Of a stretch of DNA of 64,000 nt, positions 36,195 through 45,022 are shown in pieces. How positions within the stretch are numbered: the stretch's first letter is position 1; each line of letters starts with the position of its first letter. The position numbers and the translations under genes are program-made. This DNA is from CAZIKB01 sp964539665. GTDB lineage: Bacteria; Zhuqueibacterota; Zhuqueibacteria; Oceanimicrobiales; Oceanimicrobiaceae. The notes beneath the pieces are model-generated. The model had not been told where the DNA came from, did not search any database, and worked only from the letters and a program-made list of their open reading frames with translations. Location: contig CAZIKB010000013.1 of assembly GCA_964539665.1 (NCBI GenBank), positions 10,743-74,742 of the forward strand, read 5' to 3'.

Positions 36195-37073
36195 ATGATA
36201 AGCATTCTTGAACGTCTGAAACAGGGGGATGTACTGGTCGGCGATGGGGCAATTGGCAGCATGCTTTTTCAAAAGGGCCTGCAACCAGGCGAATGTCCCG
36301 AGTATCTAAATTTTTCAAAGCCAGAGCTCCTGGAAGAAATTGCCTGGACCTACCTGCATGCTGGCGCTGATATTATTCAAACCAATACATTTGGCGCGTC
36401 ACCGATGAAGTTGTCTGGTTATGGATTGGAAGATAAAACTGAAAAAATAAACGAAGCGGCTGTTTCTAATGTGGTAAAGGTTGTCGTTGATCAAGCATAT
36501 ATTTCCGGTTCCTGCGGTCCTTCAGGTTTGATTTTGAAGCCGTATGGAGACGCTGAAGCCGATGTTTTATATAGTGGCTTTGTACGCCAGCTAAAATCGC
36601 TGGTTGAAGCAGGCGTGGATGTTTTGTGTATTGAAACCATGACCGACCTGCAGGAAGCAATTCTTGCAGTAAAAGCTGCAAAGACGGTTGCCCCGGAGAT
36701 TCCAACCATGGTAACTATGACATTTGATAAAATTCCAAAAGGATTCTACACAATTATGGGAGTGAGTATTGGAGAGGCTGCCGAAGGTCTTGAAAAAGCC
36801 GGGGCTGACATAATCGGCTCCAACTGTGGCAACGGAATTGACAATATGATTAAAATAGCGCGTGAGTTCAAGAGGGCTTCTTCTTTGCCAATAATAATTC
36901 AATCTAATGCGGGACTTCCGGAAAATAAAAGCGGTGTGCTGATATACTCTGAAACACCCGAGTATTTTGCGGAAAAATCACAGGAGCTGAAGGCTGCTGG
37001 TGTTTCTATCATTGGTGGCTGTTGTGGTACCACGCCTGAACATATTCGTGCGATTAGAAATATAATGCATTAA
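36195..37073 (+). CDS. Homocysteine S-methyltransferase domain protein
   Basis: A 292-residue protein equal to the N-terminal module of cobalamin methionine synthase. The zinc ligands are Cys211 (GSNCGNG) and Cys276/Cys277 (IGGCCGTTPEH). Other family blocks: GDGAIGSMLFQKGL, IIQTNTFGASP, SGSCGPSG, CIETMTDLQE. It is coupled to the corrinoid gene by a single base. Together the three genes should move a methyl from a methylamine-type donor through a corrinoid to homocysteine, making methionine. That is unlike the usual MttB systems that deliver to tetrahydrofolate or coenzyme M, for which no methyltransferase is seen here. Confidence 0.9.
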   Translation: MISILERLKQGDVLVGDGAIGSMLFQKGLQPGECPEYLNFSKPELLEEIAWTYLHAGADIIQTNTFGASPMKLSGYGLEDKTEKINEAAVSNVVKVVVDQAYISGSCGPSGLILKPYGDAEADVLYSGFVRQLKSLVEAGVDVLCIETMTDLQEAILAVKAAKTVAPEIPTMVTMTFDKIPKGFYTIMGVSIGEAAEGLEKAGADIIGSNCGNGIDNMIKIAREFKRASSLPIIIQSNAGLPENKSGVLIYSETPEYFAEKSQELKAAGVSIIGGCCGTTPEHIRAIRNIMH

Positions 37074-37163
37074 TCAATTAGAAAGTGTTTGTTAATTATT
37101 TTTCTTACACGAAAAACAATTTTGAATGACAATATGTTATACGCTTAAACAATCATACGAAGA

Positions 37164-39296
37164 ATGGTAATTCAAAAATTAAAAATAATAGTCAGTATAT
37201 TTTTCCTTTCTTCTCTTGTCATTATGAGCGTTTTTGCTCAAAATGAAAAGGTTTATAATTTATCAATCAAGGATGAAACAGGAGAAGAAATAGGGCAATA
37301 TTTTGATGTGAAAATTGATAGTATCTACATTACTTCTGATACGACTTTAAATTTTCAACTTATTCCCAAAATAGAAATTCAAGATTCTGTGCTTAAACAA
37401 AAATATTCAACATTCTTGGAAATGTTAATTCGTAATACTGATGCTGATATTGATAAGCGATGGAAAGATTTAACATTTGATTTTGGGAATTACAAATATG
37501 AAGGCCTTGATTATACTGATCGTTTTAAAACAATTGGAAATGAAATAAATACTTTAACCTTTATAAACATAATCAATGAAAATGGCAATGCCACTATATC
37601 TGTTGACTATTCTTATAGAGATGACTCAAATATTTCAATTACAGCTTCTGACAGTTCTGGAAATCCACTGAAAGGTATTTTGTATAAGAAGAGTTATGCC
37701 TTAAACACAGAAGAACTTACACAAGATATTCGATTGGCATTTCTTAAAACTCTCTTTTTGAATAATAACGTTGATGAAAATTTATTAGATACTGACAGCA
37801 ATTTCACAATTGATGCAATTAATCTAATTAAAATTATAACTTCACTACAAAATGAAACAGATTTAAATATTTACATGAATGAAGAAAATTGGTCTCCTGT
37901 TTCAATTGCAAAAGTGAATGTTGATACTTTTTATGTTGAGCAAACTATAGAATTATTTGGTTCTGATTCATTTGACCCAGACGGAAATATCGTTAACTAT
38001 TCATGGCATCAGTTACATGGAGATTCTTTGACATTAGATTATATGACTGAAAACGAAGGGATATTGACCGACTCTACTTTAGCAAATGCACATTTTGTAG
38101 CAGAATGGCCTGGGCTTTATAGATATCAATTAACAATTGAAGACAATGAAGGTTTGCAAAATTCCAGTTTTGTCGATGTCTTGGTAACAAATCGTTTCCA
38201 AAAAGAAGTCAAATACAAAGCAATTAATTTATTAGATTCAAAAGAAAACGATATTTCAAGTTTAGAAGATGCAACCATAAACAAAATATATTCAGACATA
38301 GGTGTTTTCTATGTTGAATTTGTTAATACATTTTACTATTTACAGGTTGAGCCATTACCAGTGATAGATAGAATGATCGGTCATCCGTACCAGCAAATTA
38401 CCGATGAATTTATAATTAATTTTATAAATAAAGCAAAGGAAAAAGGATTTTCAATTATTTATTCGCATGGAATTTATCCAGCACCAAATGTCCCTTTCCC
38501 AACAAATGAATTAAAATCACAAGAATGGTGGAACACTTGGTTCGATCAATTTGAACCATTAATTTTACACCAAGCCGAAATTGCACAGCAATTAAATGTT
38601 GAAATTCTTAATATATACTATGTTGATTTAGCAAATTTATTCGATTCCCGTAATAGTATCCTCACACGTTTTAAAGAACTTTTATCAAAAATTAGAAATA
38701 AATATTCAGGCTTAATTGGTATTGGTTCCGCAATGGGTGGAAGTTATAATAATCTTTTTAATGTTTGTCAATATCAGGAAATTCTAAATGATGAAAATAT
38801 TGATGTAATCATTGCTGAATATGGAGTGAAATTGTTTGAAAAAGCTGAACCTACCTTGACTATCAATGATATAGAAGAAAGAATCAAAATGTCACTCATA
38901 ACTAAAGGCAATGGTGGTGAGAGCTTTATAGAAATTGCGAACAGAATCAGCAAACCATTTATTTTTCATTTTTCTTGGAATTCTGCAAAAAGACAAAATG
39001 AATTTGAGTTTTTTGAACCTGCTGATCCAATTGCTCTTGACAATCCTCATGTTAAACTGGATTTTTATGATCAAGTCAGAATGTATGAAGGAACAATTCA
39101 GGCAGTGCTTGATCCTCAAATTTCACAATATATTGATGGTATTATAATCCATGGCTATTTTTGGAATGATATGTTTGATACTTTTTACCCACCCAATGGA
39201 AGTATTGTAAATACATCTGGAGACAGAGCACCAAATATCAGAAATAAACCTGCTGAAAAACTAATTAGACTATGGTTCAACATATTAAAAAACTAA
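37164..39296 (+). CDS. Secreted protein with PKD-like and putative TIM-barrel domains (paralogue A)
   Basis: A 710-residue AT-rich protein with a signal peptide (IVSIFFLSSLVIMSVFAQ). Residues about 250-350 form an Ig/PKD-like domain (LFGSDSFDPDGNIVNYSWHQ, FVAEWPGLYRYQLTIEDNEG). The C-terminal half (about 365-700) has the rhythm of an alpha/beta barrel (DIGVFYVEFVNTFYYLQVEP, FSIIYSHGIYP, DVIIAEYG, PFIFHFSWNSAK, DGIIIHGYFW), perhaps a glycosidase-like fold. It is a tandem paralogue of the next gene; both start with a matching module (SIKDETGEEIGQYF against KILDTDGSENGLYY). It lacks its own T9SS tail. I do not recognise a catalytic family with certainty. Confidence 0.72.
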   Translation: MVIQKLKIIVSIFFLSSLVIMSVFAQNEKVYNLSIKDETGEEIGQYFDVKIDSIYITSDTTLNFQLIPKIEIQDSVLKQKYSTFLEMLIRNTDADIDKRWKDLTFDFGNYKYEGLDYTDRFKTIGNEINTLTFINIINENGNATISVDYSYRDDSNISITASDSSGNPLKGILYKKSYALNTEELTQDIRLAFLKTLFLNNNVDENLLDTDSNFTIDAINLIKIITSLQNETDLNIYMNEENWSPVSIAKVNVDTFYVEQTIELFGSDSFDPDGNIVNYSWHQLHGDSLTLDYMTENEGILTDSTLANAHFVAEWPGLYRYQLTIEDNEGLQNSSFVDVLVTNRFQKEVKYKAINLLDSKENDISSLEDATINKIYSDIGVFYVEFVNTFYYLQVEPLPVIDRMIGHPYQQITDEFIINFINKAKEKGFSIIYSHGIYPAPNVPFPTNELKSQEWWNTWFDQFEPLILHQAEIAQQLNVEILNIYYVDLANLFDSRNSILTRFKELLSKIRNKYSGLIGIGSAMGGSYNNLFNVCQYQEILNDENIDVIIAEYGVKLFEKAEPTLTINDIEERIKMSLITKGNGGESFIEIANRISKPFIFHFSWNSAKRQNEFEFFEPADPIALDNPHVKLDFYDQVRMYEGTIQAVLDPQISQYIDGIIIHGYFWNDMFDTFYPPNGSIVNTSGDRAPNIRNKPAEKLIRLWFNILKN

Positions 39297-39302
39297 ATAA
39301 TT

Positions 39303-41576
39303 ATGTGTCATAAATTCATAAGCATATATAGGAATAATAAATTGAAAGAGAGGTATACAATCTCAAAAGTCTTTCTTTTTCTCGCTTTACAAACTTTATT
39401 GGTTAATGTAGTTCCCAATATCACTGTCGCTCAAACATACAATACATTACAATTAAAAATTCTTGATACTGACGGTTCAGAAAATGGGCTTTACTACAAT
39501 TATATTGATAGTGTTTCTGTGTTTAGCGATACTACAGTAAATTTTCACTTAATACCTAACATTGAAATACAAGATTCAACATTGAAAAAGAGATACGGAA
39601 ATGATTTTCTTGAGATGGTCAAGTGGAATCTTGGCAAGGAGCCAGAATTATTTGATCAGCTCCGAATAGCGGGAGTTAAAAGCACTCGTTTGAATCGATA
39701 TGAATTTCCAATAAAATACTATCCGGGAAATTATAGTGATCATCTTTTCGGTCATTTCACTTATGATGGTAACCTCCATGATGAACTTCCTTGGCACCTA
39801 TCTTCGGTTGATTTTGATGATGTTTTGAGAGAGTTGTTCAATGAATTGAATACTAAGATCGGCAATTTATTTCTTGAAGTTCAAAGTAATCCTGATTGGA
39901 CCTTTACATATGAAGGAAGAGATATAAACACTTCAACAAGTCTTGATTCATTAAATAACCCAGTATCATCTAATATCAACTTCAGAAACTATGTATTGGA
40001 TTTCCCAAACGCCTTTGATGAATTGAGTATCGTAATTGTTGCGCAAATTCTATTGAATAATGATTTTGATAAAGATTTGCTTTTATTGGGTGATAACGAT
40101 CTTTATGATTACTTCTCATTTCCAAAAGAAAGGTTTTCACCTGACCTAATAAATATAATAAAGCTTATCAGAGGACTTGAAAACGGTTTCGATTTTTCAA
40201 AGTGTGTTCATCGAAAGCCACGATTGCCAATTCCGAAAATTGATGTAATAGGCTCTTTATTGGTCAACCATGAAATTCTTTTAAATGGAAACCTTTCAAC
40301 TGTTCCGGATAGTAGCAGTATTGTTACTTATAACTGGTCTCAAGAATTTATGGATAATCTTGATTTAGAATATATTTCATCAAATTTGTTAACAATTTCT
40401 GATTCGACAGGAGAATCAATTTCCGTCTCTACCGAATGGCCAGGGAAGTACAGAGTTAAATTAAAGGTAACAACGGACTCTGGACGTTCTTTTAGTGCTC
40501 ATACAGAATTTGAGATTTTAATGGAAAAGCCACGAGATATTGGTATGGGAGTTATGATGGCCGATATTTGGGCTCCCGAAGGTTTATATAACATTGAAAC
40601 TTTTTCTCAAACTCTTGAAGCACTTAAAGAAAATGGTGGGAATTATTTTGTATATGTTGATATGGTTTATATTACACAAGCTTATCCAGTCCCGAAAATA
40701 GAAAACATTTATCCTTCTCAGAAACAAATGACCATTGAAAAAGAAGACTTTCTTTATATAATGTCAGAAGTAACAAATAAAGGCTTAACCACAATTTATA
40801 GACATACAAGCCCAGGTTTAACGGGCGAAATATATCAAGAAGTGCATCAGCCCCATTCTATTGATTATTGGCAAGTCTTTTTTGATGAATTAAAGGCAAA
40901 TTACCTTGAAAAGGCAGCGATGTGTGAGGAAGCAAATGTTGATAAAATGATTTTGGATCAGATTAATCTTCAAGGTTTTCCTTATGCAGGTAACTGGTCA
41001 GAAAAAGATTATCATGAGCAGAGATGGCGAGATATAATATCTTCTGTAAAGTCAATTTTTTCAGGCGACGTTGGGATACAACAGGCCATTGGTGGAAATT
41101 GGGATATGCAGCCATCACCCATATCTTACCTGAAAGTTATTCCTTGGCTTGACGCTGTAGATTTTGTAACTGTTTTTTTTGTAAGTCCATTGACAGATGA
41201 AAATGATATTACTGTCGAAGCTATTAGATTCAGAGCTAATAGGGCTGTTTCATCAATCTTAGATAATTTTTATGATCAATTTAATAAACCAGTAATTTTT
41301 CAAAATTGGATTGAACATATTGATGGAGCAGCAAAATATCCACCCCATCAATTTGATGGTTTTCCACCTGGAACAGAAGTTAGCTATAAAGATGCAGTCG
41401 ATTTATTTGATGGTATTATGCAAACAATTATTTACAAGCCATATATTGTGGCTGTGGTTGACATTGGCTATAGTTGGTTAGATCGCTTCGATGAATATTA
41501 CTCTAGAAGAGCCATTGGAATGCGGGCACATCCCGAAGAGGAACTTTACAAATTGTGGTTAAAAATAGTTAAATAA
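39303..41576 (+). CDS. Secreted protein with PKD-like and putative TIM-barrel domains (paralogue B)
   Basis: A 757-residue paralogue of the preceding protein, 6 bases downstream. The N-terminus includes a signal segment (VFLFLALQTLLVNVVPNITVAQ) after about 25 polar residues; a later start is possible but none has a ribosome site. An Ig/PKD-like domain lies near 325-415 (LLVNHEILLNGNLSTVPDS, STEWPGKYRVKLKV). The C-terminal half repeats the barrel-like rhythm (NYFVYVDMVYITQAYPVPK, LTTIYRHTSPG, VDKMILDQINLQG, DFVTVFFVSP, KPVIFQNWIEH). The barrels end with similar LYKLWLKIVK and IRLWFNILKN. A secreted polysaccharide-active enzyme is possible but not shown. Confidence 0.7.
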   Translation: MCHKFISIYRNNKLKERYTISKVFLFLALQTLLVNVVPNITVAQTYNTLQLKILDTDGSENGLYYNYIDSVSVFSDTTVNFHLIPNIEIQDSTLKKRYGNDFLEMVKWNLGKEPELFDQLRIAGVKSTRLNRYEFPIKYYPGNYSDHLFGHFTYDGNLHDELPWHLSSVDFDDVLRELFNELNTKIGNLFLEVQSNPDWTFTYEGRDINTSTSLDSLNNPVSSNINFRNYVLDFPNAFDELSIVIVAQILLNNDFDKDLLLLGDNDLYDYFSFPKERFSPDLINIIKLIRGLENGFDFSKCVHRKPRLPIPKIDVIGSLLVNHEILLNGNLSTVPDSSSIVTYNWSQEFMDNLDLEYISSNLLTISDSTGESISVSTEWPGKYRVKLKVTTDSGRSFSAHTEFEILMEKPRDIGMGVMMADIWAPEGLYNIETFSQTLEALKENGGNYFVYVDMVYITQAYPVPKIENIYPSQKQMTIEKEDFLYIMSEVTNKGLTTIYRHTSPGLTGEIYQEVHQPHSIDYWQVFFDELKANYLEKAAMCEEANVDKMILDQINLQGFPYAGNWSEKDYHEQRWRDIISSVKSIFSGDVGIQQAIGGNWDMQPSPISYLKVIPWLDAVDFVTVFFVSPLTDENDITVEAIRFRANRAVSSILDNFYDQFNKPVIFQNWIEHIDGAAKYPPHQFDGFPPGTEVSYKDAVDLFDGIMQTIIYKPYIVAVVDIGYSWLDRFDEYYSRRAIGMRAHPEEELYKLWLKIVK

Positions 41577-41579
41577 ATA

Positions 41580-42104
41580 ATGAGTCTAAAAATGAAGAAA
41601 TTAATATTCCTTTTATTTTGTATTTTAAGTATTCAATTAAATCCCAAAGTTTATTGTCAAATCATTCAGGGAGTAGTTACCGACCCAATTACTCAACAAG
41701 GAATTCCCAATCTGCAAGTATGTATTGGTGATTGCACCACTGTAACTGATTCAGTTGGTCATTATATTATCAATTTGGGAATGCCGGTAAGTGTAATTAA
41801 TGAGAAGACAAAAACACTGACCCCTAAGGAATTTCGTCTTTTTCAAAATTACCCAAATCCATTTAATGCAGAAACAACTATTACATTTCAACTGCCAAAG
41901 GCTTCAGATGCTGAAATAAAAATATACAATATTTATGGGCAAGAGATAAAATCATTGTTGAATCAAAAAATGCAAGCTGGCGCTCATAAAGTTATTTGGG
42001 ATGGTACTAATCATTTCGGTGCGTATGTGTCTAGCGGTATTTACATCGTCCATTTTTCAACTTTGGATTTTCAGAAATCAATTAAGACTATATTATTAAA
42101 GTAA
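41580..42104 (+). CDS. Small exported protein with T9SS type A sorting domain
   Basis: A 174-residue protein starting 3 bases after the previous stop (ATG 41580 or 41592). A signal peptide (LIFLLFCILSIQLNPKVYC) leads into a fragment of a carboxypeptidase-regulatory-like fold (IIQGVVTDPITQQGIPNL). The last 85 residues are a complete Por-secretion tail: FRLFQNYPNPFNAETTI, QLPKASDAEIKIYNIYGQEI, IWDGTNHFGAYVSSGIYIV. It is unusual for this tail to be carried by so small a protein. It may act in trans with the two large proteins upstream, which have no tail, or be the remnant of a larger gene. Confidence 0.82.
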   Translation: MSLKMKKLIFLLFCILSIQLNPKVYCQIIQGVVTDPITQQGIPNLQVCIGDCTTVTDSVGHYIINLGMPVSVINEKTKTLTPKEFRLFQNYPNPFNAETTITFQLPKASDAEIKIYNIYGQEIKSLLNQKMQAGAHKVIWDGTNHFGAYVSSGIYIVHFSTLDFQKSIKTILLK

Positions 42105-42404
42105 GTTGTCGTAATTAACTGTAAATATAGCGTATAAAAATGTTTTCAACCTGCTTGCAAGGACTATGTTTCAATTCTAACGACTGGATGTCCGCATCAA
42201 GTTATTTTGAAATATTAATGTTAAGTGCTCCAAAACCTTGCAAATGGTTAAAACAAACGATATCTTGATCCAAAATAAACAATGTAAAAAACTCCGCTTC
42301 CTATGAGTCACTATGTGATCTTGGTGTCCTGTTTTATTGAATTTGTTGTTAATTTATAATTTACGACTTAACCACGAAATGTATTCAAATTAAAGTTATG
42401 CAAA
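42105..42404. other. AT-rich gap between the secretion island and PduS
   Basis: Three hundred bases without a supported gene, RNA or strong hairpin. It marks the right edge of the AT-rich island. A promoter for the PduS/PduT pair should lie here but is not recognisable. Confidence 0.4.
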
Positions 42405-43730
42405 ATGGAAAACCTAATTGAATTAGTACGAAAAGCTGGCGTGGTCGGTGCTGGCGGCGCTGGATTTCCAACTTATAAAAAAATCGATGCTCAAGTTGAG
42501 ATCGTCATTGCCAATGGAGCCGAATGCGAGCCACTGCTATTTAAAGATAAAGTCTTGATGGAAAATTATCCTGAAGAGATGGTAAAAGGGATGGTTCAGG
42601 TTATGAACCATGTAGGAGCCACGAAAGGCATTGTTGCGTTAAAGAGAAAAAACCGTAAGGCTATTCAGTCTGTCTCTGCTCATCTACCGCGCAACATTTC
42701 AATTTTTGAAATGAATGATGTGTATCCTTCAGGTGATGAGTATGAAGTTGTTTATCACAGCACGGGACGGCGAATTCCAGCAGGCGGTCTTCCACTCGAA
42801 ATAGGTGTTGTTGTGCAGAATGTGGAAACACTGTACAATATCCATCAGGCTGCAAATGGCGCCCCGGTGACTCATTCGCTTATGACGGTTCACGGACACG
42901 TGCGAAAACCGCTAACAGCCTGGTTCCCCGTGGGAATGAGCTACCAGGATGTTCTTGAAGTTGCTGGCGGCGCGACCATTGATGATTTTGTCCTGCTTGA
43001 TGGCGGTCCTATGATGGGTAAGGTTGTCACGGATTTAGCAACCCCTGTGATTCGCACCTCAGGCGGAATCATTGTAGTACCTAGCGAGACAAAATTAGCC
43101 GTGCGGAAATCTCAGTCCGAACAGGCTTTCAAACGATTTGGCAAATCCGCATGTGATCAGTGCAGTCTATGTACCGAGATGTGTCCGCGCTATCTTCTGG
43201 GTTATCCTGTTAAACCGCATCTGGTTATGCGCTCACTTTTAACAACCGGCGAGATGAGCGAAACTCTGACCTATTGGGCACAGGCATGTTGTGAGTGTAA
43301 TATTTGTACTCTGTGGGCCTGTCCGGAGGATCTTGATCCCAGAAACATTTGTGTGGTTACCAAAAGAGATTTAAAGCAACATGATAAATGGTTAGAACCG
43401 GCAGCTCTTCAGAGACTAACCAGGGAAGTACACCCTTTGAAGGAATTTCGCAACGTGCCGACTCAAAGACTGACTCGAAAACTGGGCTTACATCAATTCA
43501 AAGAGGATGCTCCACTTTTTACTGAAAAAATCGAACTGGCAACAGTTTCAATTCCGCTGCAACAACATATCGGAGCGCCTCCAAAACCGATTGTGAAGGA
43601 AGGTGATGAAGTTCAAATTGGCGATGTTCTGGCAAGAGAGGACGAATCTAAGTTAAGTGTCCCGATTCATGCCAGTATCAGTGGCAAGGTCAGGTCAGTT
43701 GGTCAATCAATTGTTATCCAAAAAGCATGA
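42405..43730 (+). CDS. pduS: PduS-like corrinoid/electron-transfer flavoprotein (RnfC-related)
   Basis: A 441-residue protein. The N-terminus VRKAGVVGAGGAGFPTYKKI and IANGAECEPLLFKDK are the NADH/flavin-binding blocks shared with RnfC and Nqo1. The SLBB-type middle (VHGHVRKPLTAWFPVGMSYQ, LLDGGPMMGK) is followed by two 4Fe-4S motifs: CDQCSLCTEMCP (Cys250, 253, 256, 260) and CCECNICTLWACP (Cys295/298/301/306). The C-terminus has a barrel-sandwich/lipoyl-like segment (KEGDEVQIGDVLARED). This order is that of PduS, which reduces B12 in the propanediol microcompartment. No diol dehydratase is near, so the target is probably the corrinoid methyl carrier upstream. No strong ribosome site is seen before ATG 42405. 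Confidence 0.88.
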   Translation: MENLIELVRKAGVVGAGGAGFPTYKKIDAQVEIVIANGAECEPLLFKDKVLMENYPEEMVKGMVQVMNHVGATKGIVALKRKNRKAIQSVSAHLPRNISIFEMNDVYPSGDEYEVVYHSTGRRIPAGGLPLEIGVVVQNVETLYNIHQAANGAPVTHSLMTVHGHVRKPLTAWFPVGMSYQDVLEVAGGATIDDFVLLDGGPMMGKVVTDLATPVIRTSGGIIVVPSETKLAVRKSQSEQAFKRFGKSACDQCSLCTEMCPRYLLGYPVKPHLVMRSLLTTGEMSETLTYWAQACCECNICTLWACPEDLDPRNICVVTKRDLKQHDKWLEPAALQRLTREVHPLKEFRNVPTQRLTRKLGLHQFKEDAPLFTEKIELATVSIPLQQHIGAPPKPIVKEGDEVQIGDVLAREDESKLSVPIHASISGKVRSVGQSIVIQKA

Positions 43731-43813
43731 AGAAAGTAAAACGTTATTAATTGTCTGAATATTTATTATCTTGTAAATCCTGTTAATCCTGTCGAAATTA
43801 ATAAAGGATCGTT

Positions 43814-44362
43814 ATGGAAAATGCAATCGGTCTGATAGAATTGACTTCAATCGCAAAAGGATATGAGGTCGCTGATGCACTGTTAAAAACCGCCACCGTA
43901 AAAATAGTATTCAACCGGACGATTTGTCCCGGCAAGTTTATGGTCATGGTTGCGGGAGAAACAGATGCTGTCAATTCAAGCATCTCTGTTGGACTGGATA
44001 TTGGCGGAGATACCGTGGTCGATGATTTAATTATCCCAAATGTGCACCATGAAGTTTTTCCTGCCATTAGCGGTACAAGGGTGATAGAAAAAACCGGTGC
44101 ATTAGGCATAATTGAAACGTTTTCAGTAGCCTCAATCATTGAAGCCGCCGACGCCGCGGTCAAGGCGGCGGATGTTCAGCTCATGGAGATTCATCTGGCC
44201 ATGGCTATTGGCGGGAAAGGATATGTGACGCTTACCGGTGATGTTGCTGCTGTCACTGCTGCTGTGGAGGCAGGAGCAGAGTATATTCGAAACAAGGGAT
44301 TGCTGGTTAATAAAGTGGTAATTCCTCAGCCCCGAGAGGAGATACTTCAGGATAAGATTTAA
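43814..44362 (+). CDS. pduT: PduT-like BMC-T trimer with Fe-S cysteine
   Basis: A 182-residue tandem bacterial-microcompartment protein. The first BMC domain begins NAIGLIELTSIAKGYEVADA and the second TGALGIIETFSVASIIEAAD. Cys38 in NRTICPGKF sits at the exact position of the Cys that holds the central 4Fe-4S cluster of PduT, and the C-terminus (GLLVNKVVIPQPREE) also matches PduT. ATG 43814 follows AAAGGATC. It lies 83 bases after the PduS homologue and is the only shell-type gene in the window. In Pdu systems PduT docks with PduS to pass electrons through the shell. Here it may be an electron-transfer partner without a shell, or shell genes may lie elsewhere. Confidence 0.92.
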   Translation: MENAIGLIELTSIAKGYEVADALLKTATVKIVFNRTICPGKFMVMVAGETDAVNSSISVGLDIGGDTVVDDLIIPNVHHEVFPAISGTRVIEKTGALGIIETFSVASIIEAADAAVKAADVQLMEIHLAMAIGGKGYVTLTGDVAAVTAAVEAGAEYIRNKGLLVNKVVIPQPREEILQDKI

Positions 44363-44471
44363 GTTGTGTCTTATTTTTGAAAATTAATTTTCATTTTACA
44401 AAAGCAATACTTATATTTATATGTTATAATTTTTCAAGAATAGCATTGATGACTAAGGGAGAAAAATACCT

Positions 44472-44678
44472 ATGAAAAAAGTAATTCAAAAATTAGGTTT
44501 TGAAAAATACATCACTAACAGAAATGGCGATGTAGAGTTTGTTGTTCTTCCCGTTTCAAAATATAATGAAATGGTTGAATTAATTGAGGATTATGGCTTA
44601 GGTTTAGCCATTAAAGAGGCAGAAGGAGAGAAAAATTACGATAAGGACGAGGCCATAAAATATTTGGAAAATGCTTAA
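44472..44678 (+). CDS. Antitoxin of a type II toxin-antitoxin pair
   Basis: A 68-residue acidic protein behind AAGGGAG. It contains YITNRNGDVEFVVLPVSKYN followed by an acidic helix ending AIKYLENA, a layout like Phd/YefM or RelB-type antitoxins. Its last 8 bases overlap the start of the toxin gene, as expected for a co-translated pair. It probably binds its own promoter and neutralises the toxin with its C-terminal helix. Confidence 0.8.
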   Translation: MKKVIQKLGFEKYITNRNGDVEFVVLPVSKYNEMVELIEDYGLGLAIKEAEGEKNYDKDEAIKYLENA

Positions 44679-44943
44679 AGTAAAATACAGCGAAAAATTT
44701 CTTAAGGATATAAAGAAGTTAAAAAACAACAAGATATATCACCAAATTAAAAAAGTCTGCTTTGAAGAGGTTCCGAAGCTTGAAGATTTTAGCTTAATCA
44801 AACATCTCAAAAAGATACAAGGTTACAATAACTACTATAGATTTAGAATTGGTGATTATCGGATTGGTTTAAAATTAGAAGAAAACACCATCTACATGAT
44901 GAGAGTACTACAAAGAAATGAGATATATAAATACTTTCCATAA
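44671..44943 (+). CDS. RelE/ParE-family toxin
   Basis: A 90-residue basic protein with the RelE/ParE fold pattern: LKVKYSEKFLKDIKKLKNNK at the start, IKHLKKIQGYNNYYRFRIGD and YRIGLKLEENTIYMMRVLQR at the end. The conserved YYRFRIGDYRI block contains the Arg residues used by RelE-type RNases. It overlaps the antitoxin gene. The target (ribosome-bound mRNA or gyrase) cannot be told apart with confidence; the RelE branch is more likely. Confidence 0.87.
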   Translation: MLKVKYSEKFLKDIKKLKNNKIYHQIKKVCFEEVPKLEDFSLIKHLKKIQGYNNYYRFRIGDYRIGLKLEENTIYMMRVLQRNEIYKYFP

Positions 44944-45022
44944 TTCGTTCATTTCCTTATATTAGCCCCCTTCAACAATATTTAATTAAAATTGTAATAA
45001 ATCAGTCAATCGGTGAGAAACT

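Noticed and set aside
43814..44362. A full bacterial microcompartment locus
   Set aside because: Only the PduS and PduT homologues are present; no hexamer, pentamer, aldehyde dehydrogenase or diol/ethanolamine enzyme lies in the window.
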